Positions 47,601-59,338 are shown, numbered from the stretch's first letter. The stretch: 64,000 nt of DNA from Lytechinus variegatus (GCF_018143015.1 NC_054743.1:24737934-24801933); one strand, 5' to 3'. Notes: a model not told the origin generated them from the letters alone. A program made the numbers and translations.

Positions 47601-48094
47601 TTCGATTTGATCTCTTAAAGAATTAACTTACATGCATGTATACATACAGAGAAATAAATAACCAAAAGTAGTTCTTTCGATACGAAAGGCCATGGACCTA
47701 TAATCTGTATAGGCTCTGATAGGGCGGGTGCTACTAATTCACGTCTAGTTAATGGATTAAGGGTAGTTATTAAGAGGGGCTTGAGTAAGCTAAAACACAG
47801 GCAGTGGTCTATTGTCGGTTCATTACGTAGAAGGGGATGCAGGGTGTTAATAATTTACTCGTGTTAATACCTTTTCAGGAATATTGAAGTACTATTGTGC
47901 TCGACTCGTGCATGTAGACGCTATGAAGAGTTGTTTCGAGATGGGATATTGGGATGTTCCTGTATGGACATGATGGAGTACATTGTCTGGCAAATTGAAA
48001 TAAATAAAATTGTTTCCTCAACATGTGTTTAATTTCACCTGCGAAGAAAACGTCTAATTATAGGAAAGGAAAGTTGAGTTCATCAGACACATCT

Positions 48095-48500
48095 GTGGCG
48101 TACAGGGGGGGGGGCTTAGGGGCGCTAGCCCCCCCCCCCCTCCGGCTAAAAAAAATCACAACCAAGAATTAAAAAGAAGAGAGAATAGGAGAGAAAGGGA
48201 AACGGAGCAGGGTAAAATATAATATTATTTTCAGAATATTATGTCAAATCTATCACACAATTTGTTATTTGTAATAAAAATGTCGATTTTTGTATTGCTC
48301 CTTCGCTTTGCTCATTCGCAACTTGATGATATATTTTTTCCGATACGCTATATCTAGCCCCCTCAATTTTTGTTGGCTCATTGCGCCATTAATACTGATT
48401 GGTTTTGTACTATTAAAACCATGATAACAAAGACATCAAATGTCGTCTTCTTTTTCTTCTCCTTCTCCTTCTCCTCCTCCTCCTTCTTCTTCTTCCACAA
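48095..48500 (+). mobile_element. family D element (copy 4) followed by (TTC/TCC)n
   Basis: Starts GTGGCGTACAGGGGG, then CCCCC, AAAAAATCACAACC, purine block, GGTAAAATATAATATTATTT, GTCAAATCTATCACAC, CGCTTTGCTCATTCGC, CATTGCGCCATTAATACTG (to about 48402). A TTCTCC/TTCTTC microsatellite follows at 48440-48497. Confidence 0.6.
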
Positions 48501-49558
48501 AATACACACTGTGAGAGTAAAGAAGGATTGATAGTTCCATAATTTTGTTGTCTACTTCAGATGGTAACGTCATGATATGTTATTTTGACACAATATCAGA
48601 TACAGTAGAACTATCACACTATCATATAATTTTTTTTTGTAGAATCGTTACATTACATTAATAAACGTGAACGTATATAATCACAGAATTTTAGAAAGGT
48701 GAATTGTCCCTTTTGGTTAATCACGGATTGAAATTTCTAAGTTGTTTTCCCTTATGCATTCATTATAGAATAACGTGACTCGATTCTTTTCCAATATGTG
48801 ATTTGATTGATACAAAAAAGTGGTTCATGAAAAAACAGTTACAATTAAATGCCATTCTAATTATTAAGAGCGACTCGGTGCTCAACATAGTGGGACTTGC
48901 GATCGCTTTTAAAGAATCATTTTAAAATACCCCCACGGGCTCCTGGTATTGGTATATTATAGCAGAAGCTATGACGGTTTGTTCATCGATTAGTAATCGC
49001 ATTTCAATGTCACACCTGCACCACGACCAAACCAAACTATTATCAAGCCGCAGCATCCATTCAGAGTTTAATAATTGCTCTCAGTTGATTGGTCAGCGTC
49101 ACCACACTTTATTATCCAATGACGAATCACTTCGCAAACTTCGTCCAGCGTTGTCTCCGAGACCTGGGCGTTCGTCTTTCGATCAAGCTAAATTTATCTG
49201 ATAAGCTGGACAGATACACTCGTGACAGGAGCTATATTTGCTTGCCGTCAGAAGATCTCAGTCGGATTTCACCCACAGCTAAAGGCATTACATGTAATTA
49301 CCGTTAGTCCTACTGATCGCAATTCAAGTCCAATCTTTCTCTACACTTTTCATTTCAAGAGAGGACTTATCGAAATCGGTGCGTTGGTGGAATAGAAATG
49401 AAAAGTTCTATTCGAATGGAGATTATATGGACAAGCCGACGAGGATAACATTGTGTCAAAGGGAGATATTTTCAATGCAATAAGGAGCTGCCATTTGTTG
49501 ATTTTCATCGAGGGGTCGATCAGTTTCTTGACAGCTAGGGATTCGTCGACCTTGAATC
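48501..49558. promoter_or_regulatory. 5' flank of the ITIM/ITSM receptor gene
   Basis: No repeat element is seen in the last 600 bp before the start. Short ORFs at 48971-49307 and 49453-49671 overlap or precede the receptor and lack domains. Promoter function is inferred from position only. Confidence 0.25.
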
Positions 49559-51490
49559 ATGAGGGTCTTGGTATCATGCTGGATTATGGTAGCTATGAGC
49601 AGGATGGCGTGTGCCGTGGACCTGCTGATGACGCCTCCTCTCGTTCAGGTCTATCAGGGGCAGACGTTTAGAGTGACTTGCGTGGTGACGGGAGAGTACC
49701 AAGCACGCTACCATTCCATTCACTTACTCCATCATCCAAGAAATGGTAGGGAGACGTACGTAACCAACGACGAGACTGTGGCGAGGACATTGGATCCAAA
49801 TAGACAAATTCGGTACAGTATCCACAAGAAGACCTCTGGATCAGGACAAAATCAGAGGTGGGAATTTATTTTGACTGTTGTAAAGGCGGCCAAAGCCGAC
49901 ATCGGGCGATTTCAGTGCCTGCGAATCGAAAGAGCCCCGAGGAGTACCCAGCACAGTTCTACTTTCACGCGGGTTTACGTGAATGACGTCGTACCGGCTA
50001 GTCCCGTAGCCCCGCAATGTGCCTTATCGCCGGCTAATCCGCTACCGGGACAACGGACAACGTTTTCTTGTTTTTCGATCGGAGAGGCGCCGAAGCTCAC
50101 ATTGAATTGGTCGAGAGGAAAGAGAAGACTTCCTTCAAAGAGCTCAAACTCCACTGGAAAGTTTAATGTTGTGACATACCAGCATGTCATTTCAGAATGG
50201 GATAATAACGCTACATTCACTTGCACTGCGACTGGTTTAGCTCTAAGTTACGAGACCAGAACGTGCTCCGTAGTTCCGTTTGTCATAAATACGAACGTCA
50301 CAGTAACTTCGACGCAGCGAGTGAAGGAAAAAGAACCAGCGGAATTTATATGTTTGGCAGTATCAGTGCCGGCAACGAGCAAGTACACATGGGTGATCAC
50401 CCAAGGATCAAAGAAGGAAGTTGTTGATCGTAGCAGTGGAAGATATGTGATTGAACAAGGCGGTGCGTTACTGAGAATAAATTCTGTGTCTTTGGAAGAC
50501 AACAATTCGAGCGTTGAGTGCATAGCGAGCAACGGTATGAACATGGAAGGGACAAGTACGGGTACGCTGTTCACGGAACCCGCCACGACGTCGCCACGCC
50601 CTCGAGGTGATGGGATCGGGACACGGCATGGACATGGTGAAAAAGGAGATGGAAATTTTGTGTTCTACAGCAACGGAGGTGACCCGGGTAGAACACCCCA
50701 TCCTTCTAGCCCGGAGAATGAAATAGAAAAAAATGGGTTTGGAGGGAGAAGACCATACATTCCCCTATTCGTTGGAGGTACGACGGGTTTCGTGATCTTC
50801 GTGACACTCATTGTCCTGCTCCTCGCCATGGTCATGCGAACACGCAGTAAGCGACAGAAAGCAGTCATCACGTCGGATGCCCAGCGACGCCCCATCAGCA
50901 TCATTAGCTTGACCACCGCTTTTGACGTTGAGAAGCCCGACGTGGCGTTGGTGGAAGCCAAAACAACACCACAAAGCCAAACTGTCTTGAAATCGACGGC
51001 CTATCGAAAGTCATTGCATAACCTTCCAAGTTCGTCCTCAAGGAAGTGCGGAGCCAACCAGGACATCAGTAGACAGCATCTTGCTGATAAGTTATCCGCG
51101 TCGCTTCGCTCAAAGAGCTATATATCGTTGATGGAGACTCCCATACCAACACAACATACTTTGCAACCTGATGACGCTACCGACGATGACTGCGTCTCGA
51201 GAGTGTCAACTGAAGATTCGGCCTACGATGACCTCACCTGCAGCCTGGGCAGTGTATCAGCCTTGGGATCGCGGTCCAACTCGAACGCGACTTCGAACAC
51301 GCAATCGTGCTACGGATCCGTAGGTTCGCTACTTTCGACTGTCAGGTACAGTCGAGGAAACGATACCCTAGAAGTGATAAAGAAACGTAGCCTCCATTAT
51401 GCAGAGATTGATTGGAGTGGCCGAACGCCACCCAGTGGTAAAATCGTTGATAGTGACGAGAAGACATTGTATGCACAGATAAGGAAATAA
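49559..51490 (+). CDS. Intronless three-Ig membrane receptor with ITIM and ITSM-like tail
   Basis: 643 residues in one exon. Signal peptide about 1-19. Ig1: C41/C120, without the usual core Trp. Ig2: C171, W184, C222, plus an extra Cys pair C154/C236. Ig3: C265, W278, C321 with LEDNNSSVEC. A 60-residue Gly/Pro/Ser stalk follows, then the membrane segment 403-426 and a stop-transfer RTRSKR. The 210-residue tail has four tyrosine motifs matching S/I/V/LxYxxI/V/L or TxYxxI: SAYDDL (Y556), SCYGSV (Y585), LHYAEI (Y614, 51392-51409) and TLYAQI (Y638, 51464-51481). The last two, 24 residues apart at the very C-terminus, match the ITIM plus ITSM layout of vertebrate receptors such as PD-1 and Siglecs, which recruit SHP-1/SHP-2 phosphatases. 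An inhibitory immune role is inferred. Ig2 and Ig3 resemble the receptor at 1993-3684 (RTCxxxPFxIxTNVTV). AATAAA at 52258 is a possible poly(A) signal. Confidence 0.88.
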   Translation: MRVLVSCWIMVAMSRMACAVDLLMTPPLVQVYQGQTFRVTCVVTGEYQARYHSIHLLHHPRNGRETYVTNDETVARTLDPNRQIRYSIHKKTSGSGQNQRWEFILTVVKAAKADIGRFQCLRIERAPRSTQHSSTFTRVYVNDVVPASPVAPQCALSPANPLPGQRTTFSCFSIGEAPKLTLNWSRGKRRLPSKSSNSTGKFNVVTYQHVISEWDNNATFTCTATGLALSYETRTCSVVPFVINTNVTVTSTQRVKEKEPAEFICLAVSVPATSKYTWVITQGSKKEVVDRSSGRYVIEQGGALLRINSVSLEDNNSSVECIASNGMNMEGTSTGTLFTEPATTSPRPRGDGIGTRHGHGEKGDGNFVFYSNGGDPGRTPHPSSPENEIEKNGFGGRRPYIPLFVGGTTGFVIFVTLIVLLLAMVMRTRSKRQKAVITSDAQRRPISIISLTTAFDVEKPDVALVEAKTTPQSQTVLKSTAYRKSLHNLPSSSSRKCGANQDISRQHLADKLSASLRSKSYISLMETPIPTQHTLQPDDATDDDCVSRVSTEDSAYDDLTCSLGSVSALGSRSNSNATSNTQSCYGSVGSLLSTVRYSRGNDTLEVIKKRSLHYAEIDWSGRTPPSGKIVDSDEKTLYAQIRK

Positions 51491-51588
51491 TATCGGCAAT
51501 GATGTACTCTTTGAACACTTTTTTATACTCAAGACTGTAAATTATAAACGATTTTCATTGGCGTCCAAAGACACAGTCAGTCTTCAAG

Positions 51589-51682
51589 TCTTTACGATAT
51601 ATTGAAATCAATTTTTGTTACAATTTGATATGAAATTTAGTTCAAAACCTTTACGATATATTGAAATCAATTTTTGTTACAA
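51589..51682 (+). repeat. 33-bp direct duplication in presumed 3' UTR
   Basis: A 33-bp block beginning TTTACGATATATTGAAATCA occurs at 51591 and 51650 (period 59), about 100 bp after the receptor stop codon. Confidence 0.85.
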
Positions 51683-53920
51683 AATGAGAGGGAAATTGAC
51701 ACAATCGAACCAAAATGTCCGATACTTTGCTTTCAGATACTATTGCAAAAAAAATTATGAAACTGAGAATCCAACAGCATACACTTTTCATAATCATTGA
51801 ACGGTTTGAAGACTTAATGCAGCCACGTGACGTATTTTTTTCTCCCATTCTAAGACATTCGTTGTCGCCAAAAATAATATTATGTTGATATACATAACTA
51901 CATATTGAAATTGGCGATCGGCGACATCGAATTTCAAGCAAAATGACTCTCTGAGAAAATAATGGTCTTGTTGAATGTGAAAAGTAGTTTTTGTCCTAAA
52001 TCACTAAGAAAATATTTCGAATAATTTGTATCTTAATGGTATACTCTCCAGCGTTACCAATTAGCCAATAAGATAAATCCGAAAGCGATTAAAGAGAGTC
52101 CTATATGATTATCTTACAAATTATAGATGAATGGATCAAGCCTATGTATTAATGGCTCATAATTATTGGTCTATCCAAATGTGATATAATCGACAATGTC
52201 TTACTTGATGGTTTGTCGTTGTATTGCTTAGGATAATGTACATGTCATGTACATGTAAATAAAATTATACAGGTAAATAATGTTCAGATGTTAATGTGTA
52301 TGATATTGATCAAAATTTGTATATAAATGTTATCTTTAAATTAGATTTATCTTTGTATTTGAAAGCATTTTTACATTTTCAATTTTCTCGAATAATCAAA
52401 CTATATAAAATACGCTAAAAACGAATCTAACATTGGGATGATTCTCCTTGTTGGAAATAGAAATCAGGGAGAAAGAGGTACCAATTGCAGGGTCGACGAA
52501 AATTCCATGAAAATATAACGACGTTATTACATGTTAAACCTTGTGACGTCATCCATGTCCTGTCTTTTAAATGTTTTAAAATGTTTAGATTGTTTATCAT
52601 GAATCATAAGTAAAAGCGTTTTTGAAAAAAAAGGATAAACAATTAATTGCACTATTAGACCTTTATCATAGAATCTATCTACTGGATTTCTAGTAAAAAG
52701 CGTAGATGATATCATGAAAGTAAGTTTCGTCAATTTGTTTTAAGGCTTGTAGAATTTCAGTGGAGGCTTCAATTATGATTATGTTAGCTAAACTTTGCAC
52801 TTTTATATTACTAACATTCCATAAAGTTATGGGTATAAAGAGATTGATAAAGAAAAACAAACGTTTTCTTCCTTGCGTGTAGTTTAATTTAGGTAACAAC
52901 GAAAACTTACTCTGTTAATAGCGAAATGGGTCATTATTAATCATTATTCATTCAAAAGATTTATGTGTGTATTTTATGCATATCAGAAATGATTAATGGA
53001 ATGCAAGCTTTATATGAACAATAAAGCAATGATTGCTAACTACTACAGTAATTAAATAAAGTATTACCATACAACGGTTTTGATTATTGACGTAATACTG
53101 TATTGAAAGCAAAGAGATCGATGTAAAAAACCTAAAGAGATTGGCTAATGTAAACGAAGTAGTTAAGCGATAACCTAGTAAAATATTACACAAAATAATC
53201 ACTGATATTCCCCTTTTCGACTAATTACATGAATTAAGCACGTTGTAGGTTTTTTTTTCGTTTGTAAAGTTTCTTACAGTATTTACGTGTTTCAATGTGG
53301 TGCCTGATGACATAATGTAAGCGATCATGGAGTAACGGACTTTGGCTTGTCTATGAACAAGTTTAGCCCAAATAAAAACAAATATTTTCATACAAACATT
53401 AACGAGATTGATTTCTTTTAATGTTGCATCGTGTAGTTTCACTTTTTATTGGGGAGTTTTCGTTTTGCGACGTACGGATAATTCAAGAACATAGACACAG
53501 TAAATGTATTGAAAATTACTGACAAAATGACAGCTGAGGGGTCTTTGTCGAAAATAGATAAACCGGAGCTGACGAAAATTACAAATATGACATTCTTCCA
53601 GTCCAGGACGAAGCTACTATTTTGATTCAACAATTTTCGTCAAGGATTTCCTGATTGTTTTTTTTTTCATGAACATGATGAAGGGCATATGACGATATAT
53701 TTTCTCTGTTGTGGAATCCTCTGTAATATACCTCGTTGCGCGAATAGTTTATAATATCCGTATTCATCCATTTCGATGAGCGACTTCTGTAGTTCATTTA
53801 TATTGTTCTAATTCCCCTCAATTTGATTTGGGGAAAAAATTTGCTTTGTGTTTATTTTTCCCCTATTTACGTGTTTCATAATCACTCCGTTTACCATGCA
53901 TAATACATATAGGTGTTATA
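51683..53920. other. no gene recognised
   Basis: AT-rich intergenic DNA. All ORFs are short and without domains. It includes the rest of the receptor's likely 3' UTR up to about 52280. Confidence 0.4.
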
Positions 53921-53924
53921 GTCG

Positions 53925-54110
53925 GTTCGAAGACATTTGCTCCGGCGACAATTGCTCCGCTGAAAATTCCACACGTAAATGGAATGACCAACTTCAACCC
54001 TGGATTTAGCACTATCCCCTACCCTAAACCTAAACTTAACATAAAACCCTGGTGCAAACCTAGCCCTATATATTGGACGAAATTAAGCCCGGAGCGAAGA
54101 TCATGTCATC
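53925..54110. mobile_element. repeat with GACATTTGCTCCGGCGACAATTGCTCCG start
   Basis: The paired words TTTGCTCCG / AATTGCTCCG, a CCTAAACCTAAACTTAAC core and a closing ATTGGACGAAAT...CCCGGAGCGA suggest a MITE-like repeat with weak inverse ends (GCTCCGG / CCGGAGC). Family unknown. Confidence 0.4.
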
Positions 54111-54145
54111 ATTTTCATTTTTTGGTACGCCAACAAAACCGACTC

Positions 54146-54310
54146 CAGGGGAGCGTTTCATGAAAGGACTTGTCAGACGTTTTATCCGACAAGTCCCATT
54201 TTATCCGACAGTTACCATAGGAACAGTGCTTATCAGCCAATCAAAATCTAGGAAAGATGTCAGATCTAACAACTTGTCGGACGAAAATGTTGATGAAACG
54301 GTCCCCAGAC
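54146..54310. mobile_element. foldback MITE, GTTTCATGAAAGGACTTGTC ends
   Basis: GGGAGCGTTTCAT at the left and ATGAAACGGTCCC at the right are inverse. Inside, CTTGTCAGACGTTTTATCCGACAAG and CTTGTCGGACGAAAAT repeat the same word in both orientations. Same general class as the foldbacks at 24853 and 57008. Confidence 0.6.
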
Positions 54311-55010
54311 CGACCGATGGTTTTGTCTGCCTTGGCCCCATAATACAAATCTTAGTTATTGATTGTTATGTTGATTTTCACAGTTGATCAATCAATGCAA
54401 TCACTCTTAGAAATCAGCCTTACGAACATTCCCTTAGCTTTATGTAACCGGGCCCAAGAGTCGGCTCGTTGATGTGCCTGTGGCATAATAAATGCGTCAT
54501 TAGCTTGGCGTATACAGTCAGGCGCCAGTCAGGCGTCATTGCGTGGCTGACACAATCGTTGAAGTCTGAATAGATAGTCATAATACGCAAATTCATATTG
54601 CGAATTTTATTCAGAGTTTGTGATATTATCATGTTCGCAGGGCTTAATTAACGCATGTACTAACGTGACCCAGATGACGCCAGAATGCATGCGTCATTAA
54701 GGTTGTTTGTTGTCTAATGACCCAGTCACTAACCAGTATAAACATTAAACATAAGGGGACTGACAAGGACAGGGGCTAACATATCTTGCCATCTTCTACT
54801 CACATGCTAGATCATACAGAAAGGGCTTAATTTTCTCCCTGGGCAAAATGATTGTCCATATGCCGGGTGAATTTCCGCTTTCTGTCATCACTACCAGTCA
54901 CCAAGAACCATTTTTTATTTTCTTTTTGATAGAAATTAATGTCCATATAATTATTGATTAAATATCCTTCAGATACTGTCGGTTTTCTTATTACATTGTC
55001 AAAAGCTGAC

Positions 55011-55525
55011 CCCGGAGGGGCCACTTACATTGACGAGTGGATACCATGCGCGACCAAAAAACACGTAAAAAGGATGTCTTTTTCACGATAGGGCACGTTA
55101 CGTACGTAACGTGATAAGGGTGTCAAAAACACAAAAATAATGAAAAAAGGGTATCTATTTCGGAAAATTACGTGTTTAGGATCGGATTTGCGGGGATGAT
55201 AAAACAAAATTCAAATGTTTTATAAAGGATGTCCTTTTTGCCCCAACACTTCGTGTTTAGAGCCCGATTTGCGCGAGGTGTAGAAGATGGGGTCGTATTA
55301 AACCAAATAAGGTAAAGCCTACGACCGAAGGACCCGTAACAATAAAACATTCCTGTACTTGTTTAGGGGTTCATTTCAGGGAATGTTTGCCAAGAGTATC
55401 GTTTTGTTTCCAATACTTGTTAAGGGGTGCATTTTCAGCATATGGAAATTACGTGTTTAGGGTGCTTTTCGAGACCCCGTGGTCGCGCATGGTATCCACT
55501 TGTGAATGGAAGTGGCCCCTCCGGG
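55011..55525. mobile_element. 515-bp hAT-type MITE, perfect 8-bp TSD (copy 2)
   Basis: The TSD AAGCTGAC is at 55003-55010 and 55526-55533. The ends CCCGGAGGGGCCACTT and AAGTGGCCCCTCCGGG are perfect inverses. The interior is very similar to the copy at 33713, including the CACGTTACGTACGTAACGTG palindrome near 55094. The high similarity and perfect TSDs suggest recent activity. Confidence 0.9.
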
Positions 55526-56404
55526 AAGCTGACCCACTAGCTCTTGCTGCGTCACAATGCCGTCACCTAAATGACTAGTCCAACAATGGACAATTGAAAT
55601 ACGCCTCGATAAAGGTGTGCTCGCATTGTTTAGATCAATTATCTTTATCATGTTTATATCATAATACATCAGAATAGAAGTAAAGACAAAGAGCGGGAAA
55701 ATATTCTGATCACCTGACTTCTAGGGCAGGTGAGTCGCATGGGCTTGGCCAAACCACGTATGTACGAAGCGCTGAAAATAGACGCAAGAAGACCATATTG
55801 GCTTCCTTGAATTGTGCCATTGAGCCAAACATCCGCTATAGAGGATGAATTCCAATTAGGTATAACACCCTAGCTTCCTGGCGCTTCACGAAGATTCAGG
55901 AATAAATTTTGTCAACTTTGAAAGGATGATGGGCCATGCATGTAGGATTATTTAACACGTACATGTATAGAATACAGGAATGATATAAACACTTAAATTA
56001 ATCAACAAAAATATTAACAAAGAATTCCAAAGTTCTTGTTCATTATCAAAATATTTGCAATTTGGTTTCCCTCAGAAGAAGATGGAATTACCTACACACG
56101 GAGTTATTACAAGTATAGTTTAAGTTTAAGTTATTTTTTTCCATTTCCATCATGTAAAAACATGTCGAAGAGCAATCAAATGATACATCAACAGAAAGTA
56201 ACAGAAACTTATATTGATGCAAATATTCTTCTGCTCTGGACGCTCCCTCCACCTTCAATATATATCAAAATATCATTTCATTTATTCTAACGATAATGAC
56301 ATCTACTTTTGCTGAATGTATTCATATTTATGCAAATTAAGACCACTTTTGATATCAAGTTTAAAATAATGTTAGCGATGTCCATTCTGGTCACATACGA
56401 GGGG

Positions 56405-56690
56405 GTGGAAACTCCATCATGTGAAGGATGAAGCAAAGATTTTTTTTAAAAAAATTGTGCGAGCAAAGCGAGCGAGAAATAATGTGACTTTATTATATAA
56501 AAAATGAAGTTTTGATAGATTTTGATAAAAAAATCAGAAAATAGTATGATATTTCTTTTTTTCCCCTTTCCTTTATTTTCTATCGTTTTTTTTTTCTTTT
56601 TCGTGAAACAACGGGAGTATATGGGTAGGGGGATCGCCCACAGGCCCCAAGCGCCCCCACTAGTACGCTTGTGCTATGGTAAGGCTGGAA
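56405..56690 (-). mobile_element. family D element (copy 5)
   Basis: On the minus strand it has the same block order as the copies at 11340 and 48095. On the plus strand this appears as GTGCGAGCAAAGCGAGCGAG, TTTTGATAGATTTTGAT, TTTCCCCTTTCC and GCCCCCAC ends. Confidence 0.55.
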
Positions 56691-57007
56691 TCCTCAGTAC
56701 CAGGTCCTTCGGAGGGGACCTTAAGCCGTCGGTCCTCTGGTTGCTTGCTTACAAGCATTCATGCTTTCTTAGCAGTCAGGTAAAAAAATCACCAATCACC
56801 AACCACATAAGTATTGAAGAAAAGGTATTTTTCATTATCATTATAAAAAAATATCTGTTCAATCTTCATTCATCATGTTCATAAATCGGGATATCAGGAC
56901 AGAACAAATGTTTATTAACCAATTATTGACAGATATCAATTGACAAAAAATAGGTAAATAAGTATATAGATAAATATTAATAATAATTCATGCACTCCAT
57001 ATCCGGT

Positions 57008-57161
57008 GGTGTTTCATAAAGCTGTTCGTAAGTTAAGAGCGACTGGTGATCCTTTCTTGTAGTAAATCGTATATTCATTGGCGGTGGTTTAGCACGTAAG
57101 AAAAGTTCAACAGTCGTTCTTAAAGTCGCTCTTAACTTACGAACAGCTTTATGAAACACCG
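57008..57161. mobile_element. foldback MITE, GTTTCATAAAGCTGTTCGTAAG ends (copy 2)
   Basis: GGTGTTTCATAAAGCTGTTC and its inverse GAACAGCTTTATGAAACACC bound a 154-bp hairpin. Homologous to 24853-25021. Confidence 0.8.
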
Positions 57162-57319
57162 GCCAGGGGTAATACCAGGTACGACTAGAAGGGACATGTT
57201 TTTTCAATCGGATAGATAGTGTACTTCTAATAATAAAGATAAAACGTCCCAGTGCTCTCTTTCTTTCTTTTTCAATACCACTTCTTCTTTTTCTCCTATT
57301 TCTTCTACTTGGAAAACCT

Positions 57320-57350
57320 CAGGGGTGGTAGCCCCTAGCTACCACCCCTG
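57320..57350. repeat. hairpin with 13-bp perfect arms
   Basis: CAGGGGTGGTAGC and its inverse GCTACCACCCCTG, separated by CCCTA. Confidence 0.75.
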
Positions 57351-57741
57351 GCGCACCATTACTGCTCCTTTTCATCAGTGTCTGGATATGACACGGCTTG
57401 ATCAAACTCATTTTGTTATATTGAAATAAATTCTCATAATATTAGATCTATCGTCTAGAAACTCTCAAAGTTTGATATGAATAAATATTTCTTTCTTTTT
57501 ATATATATCTCGATTTGAAAGGGGCAACGTTTACATGAAATATATGGATGGTATCCTAAAGTGAGCACGTAAAAATTTTTTTTAAGAGCTGTATTCTCGC
57601 ATGATTCTCGCTACTCGTCGCATGGCAAGATGTTCCTTATCACTTGCCATACCTCTTAATTATACATCGGATCGTTTTCCGCTCAAGTAGGGCCCTGAAG
57701 AGATTACATACTTTATATAAATTTATTTTATTCTATTTCAG

Positions 57742-57850
57742 ATGGGATTTCTGTCGTGAATTTATATTTAGAAACGAAACTCTTCAGATTGAACTGAGGC
57801 CCCGAAGTATGGATATCGATAGCTGGGGCAATAGTTGGAATAACCCATGA
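57742..57850 (+). CDS. candidate terminal coding exon, unrecognised
   Basis: A pyrimidine-rich acceptor (TTTATTCTATTTCAG) precedes an open frame of 35 codons ending ELRPRSMDIDSWGNSWNNP and a TGA. AATAAA at 58019 lies about 170 bp on. Only one of the three frames stays open. The protein family is not recognised and no upstream exon was found. Confidence 0.3.
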
Positions 57851-58062
57851 TATTACTGCGTAGGCCAAGTTCAAACATCTTAGGAGAGTTGTTAAAAATG
57901 TAGTTAATTACCTCCGTCTTCATGCTTCTGGTGAGATTACCTTAAGGTGTGTTACCCGTTTGAAAATGTTATTCTCAATTCTATGAAAATCATTATATTC
58001 CTTGTTGTTGTTGTTTTTAATAAAAGGTCATGGAAATCCAATCATAAAAACGCATGGCATTC

Positions 58063-58300
58063 ATGGCATTGGCGTAAGCGGATCCAAAATATTGAGGGAG
58101 CAAAACGTGATGGATGTGACAAAGTTTCGTAAAAGTTCCCAAAAAAGAGCGAAGGGAGCGAGCAAAATTCTAGACCTTTAAAACTAAAAACGTAATTTTG
58201 TGATGGAGTTTTACAGAAAATTACATCATGACATTTTGCCCTTTTTGTTGTTGTTGGTCGGAGAACTTTTTATGGGGCATGACCCACCAAGCCCCTCCCC
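58063..58300 (-). mobile_element. family D element (copy 6)
   Basis: GGCGTAAGCGGATCC start on the plus strand, GAGCGAAGGGAGCGAGCAAAA, TTACATCATGACATTTTGCCC and GACCCACCAAGCCCC. This is the opposite orientation to copies 1-4. Confidence 0.45.
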
Positions 58301-58561
58301 CTTCCCATTTGTACACTAGTGACAAATTAGAAACCACTGTTTGCATAGAGTTGAAGTTCCCCTTCAAAGCTATTTTTTTATCTTTGACATACATGTCTGA
58401 TGTCTGGGGTACATCGATGATGATCCTGATCGGAATGATGTGGACATGAAACACCTGTGTTACTCGATGTCTTCTGCGGTTATTATTGTATTTGGCAATA
58501 GCTATATCGGAAAGCAATCGGATTAAAAGATTGACTATATTCTATTTTTATTATTTTACAG

Positions 58562-58603
58562 GATGAATAATAACCTATCGTCCACCCTGAATGGAAAAAT
58601 ATG
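58562..58603 (+). CDS. candidate 42-bp micro-exon, unrecognised
   Basis: TTTTATTATTTTACAG precedes it and GTAAGT follows. The open frame includes an ATG (MNNNLSSTLNGKIW). The evidence is only two good splice sites, which also occur by chance. Confidence 0.2.
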
Positions 58604-59306
58604 GTAAGTTACTTGGGTTAAAGCTTCGAACGTACGCAAAGAATACGCAAATATTACGTTGCATCAAATTAAACATGGTCAAACGCGGCGTTATAAATGC
58701 ATGAAAACTTAAAATCTTGGACACCACTTGAAAATTATGACATATATACATTATTAAATAGAGTTATTTTCATATCCTTTCAAATCCATTCGAAGTGACC
58801 TCAGAGATAAACGCTTTCGGAGTGAACACAAGTTTACTGGCATTTTTCTCTGAAGCGAAAGAGAGAAAATTGAGGCGAATTTCACCATGTTTCACAAAAC
58901 GTTTCCACTCTTGCAAGGAAACTTTGCTTGCAAAGACAATCGCTTTTTCCTAATACCGTTGTTTTTTCTTTCTTTTTAAGAATTTTGTTTTGATGAGAGC
59001 AATTCCTAGATCACGTCGATTAAAGCGTTTAAACTATTACAGCTTTTTTTCATAATAAGAGTTCATATAAAACAAAAAAGAATAAAAACAAAAAGAACCT
59101 TCACCTCAACTAAACTTTGAGCTAAAATAATGCTTCATCGGAGGGATCAATGTATTTTTAGTGAATTCCGCGCGGCGATTGACGTAGTGATATATACCGC
59201 AAGATGGTCATGTGTATTTGAGGTTTATTAGGTCATAAGCTCGCTACCATTTTGACATTAATGGGTTTAATAGTCAGATAATCAAATTCTACAGAATGAA
59301 GGGAAA

Positions 59307-59307
59307 A

Positions 59308-59338
<31 letters not shown>

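Noticed and set aside
49453..49671. 72-aa ORF overlapping the start of the ITIM/ITSM receptor
   Set aside because: Different frame, no signal or domain; the receptor ORF has a signal peptide and Ig domains from its own start.
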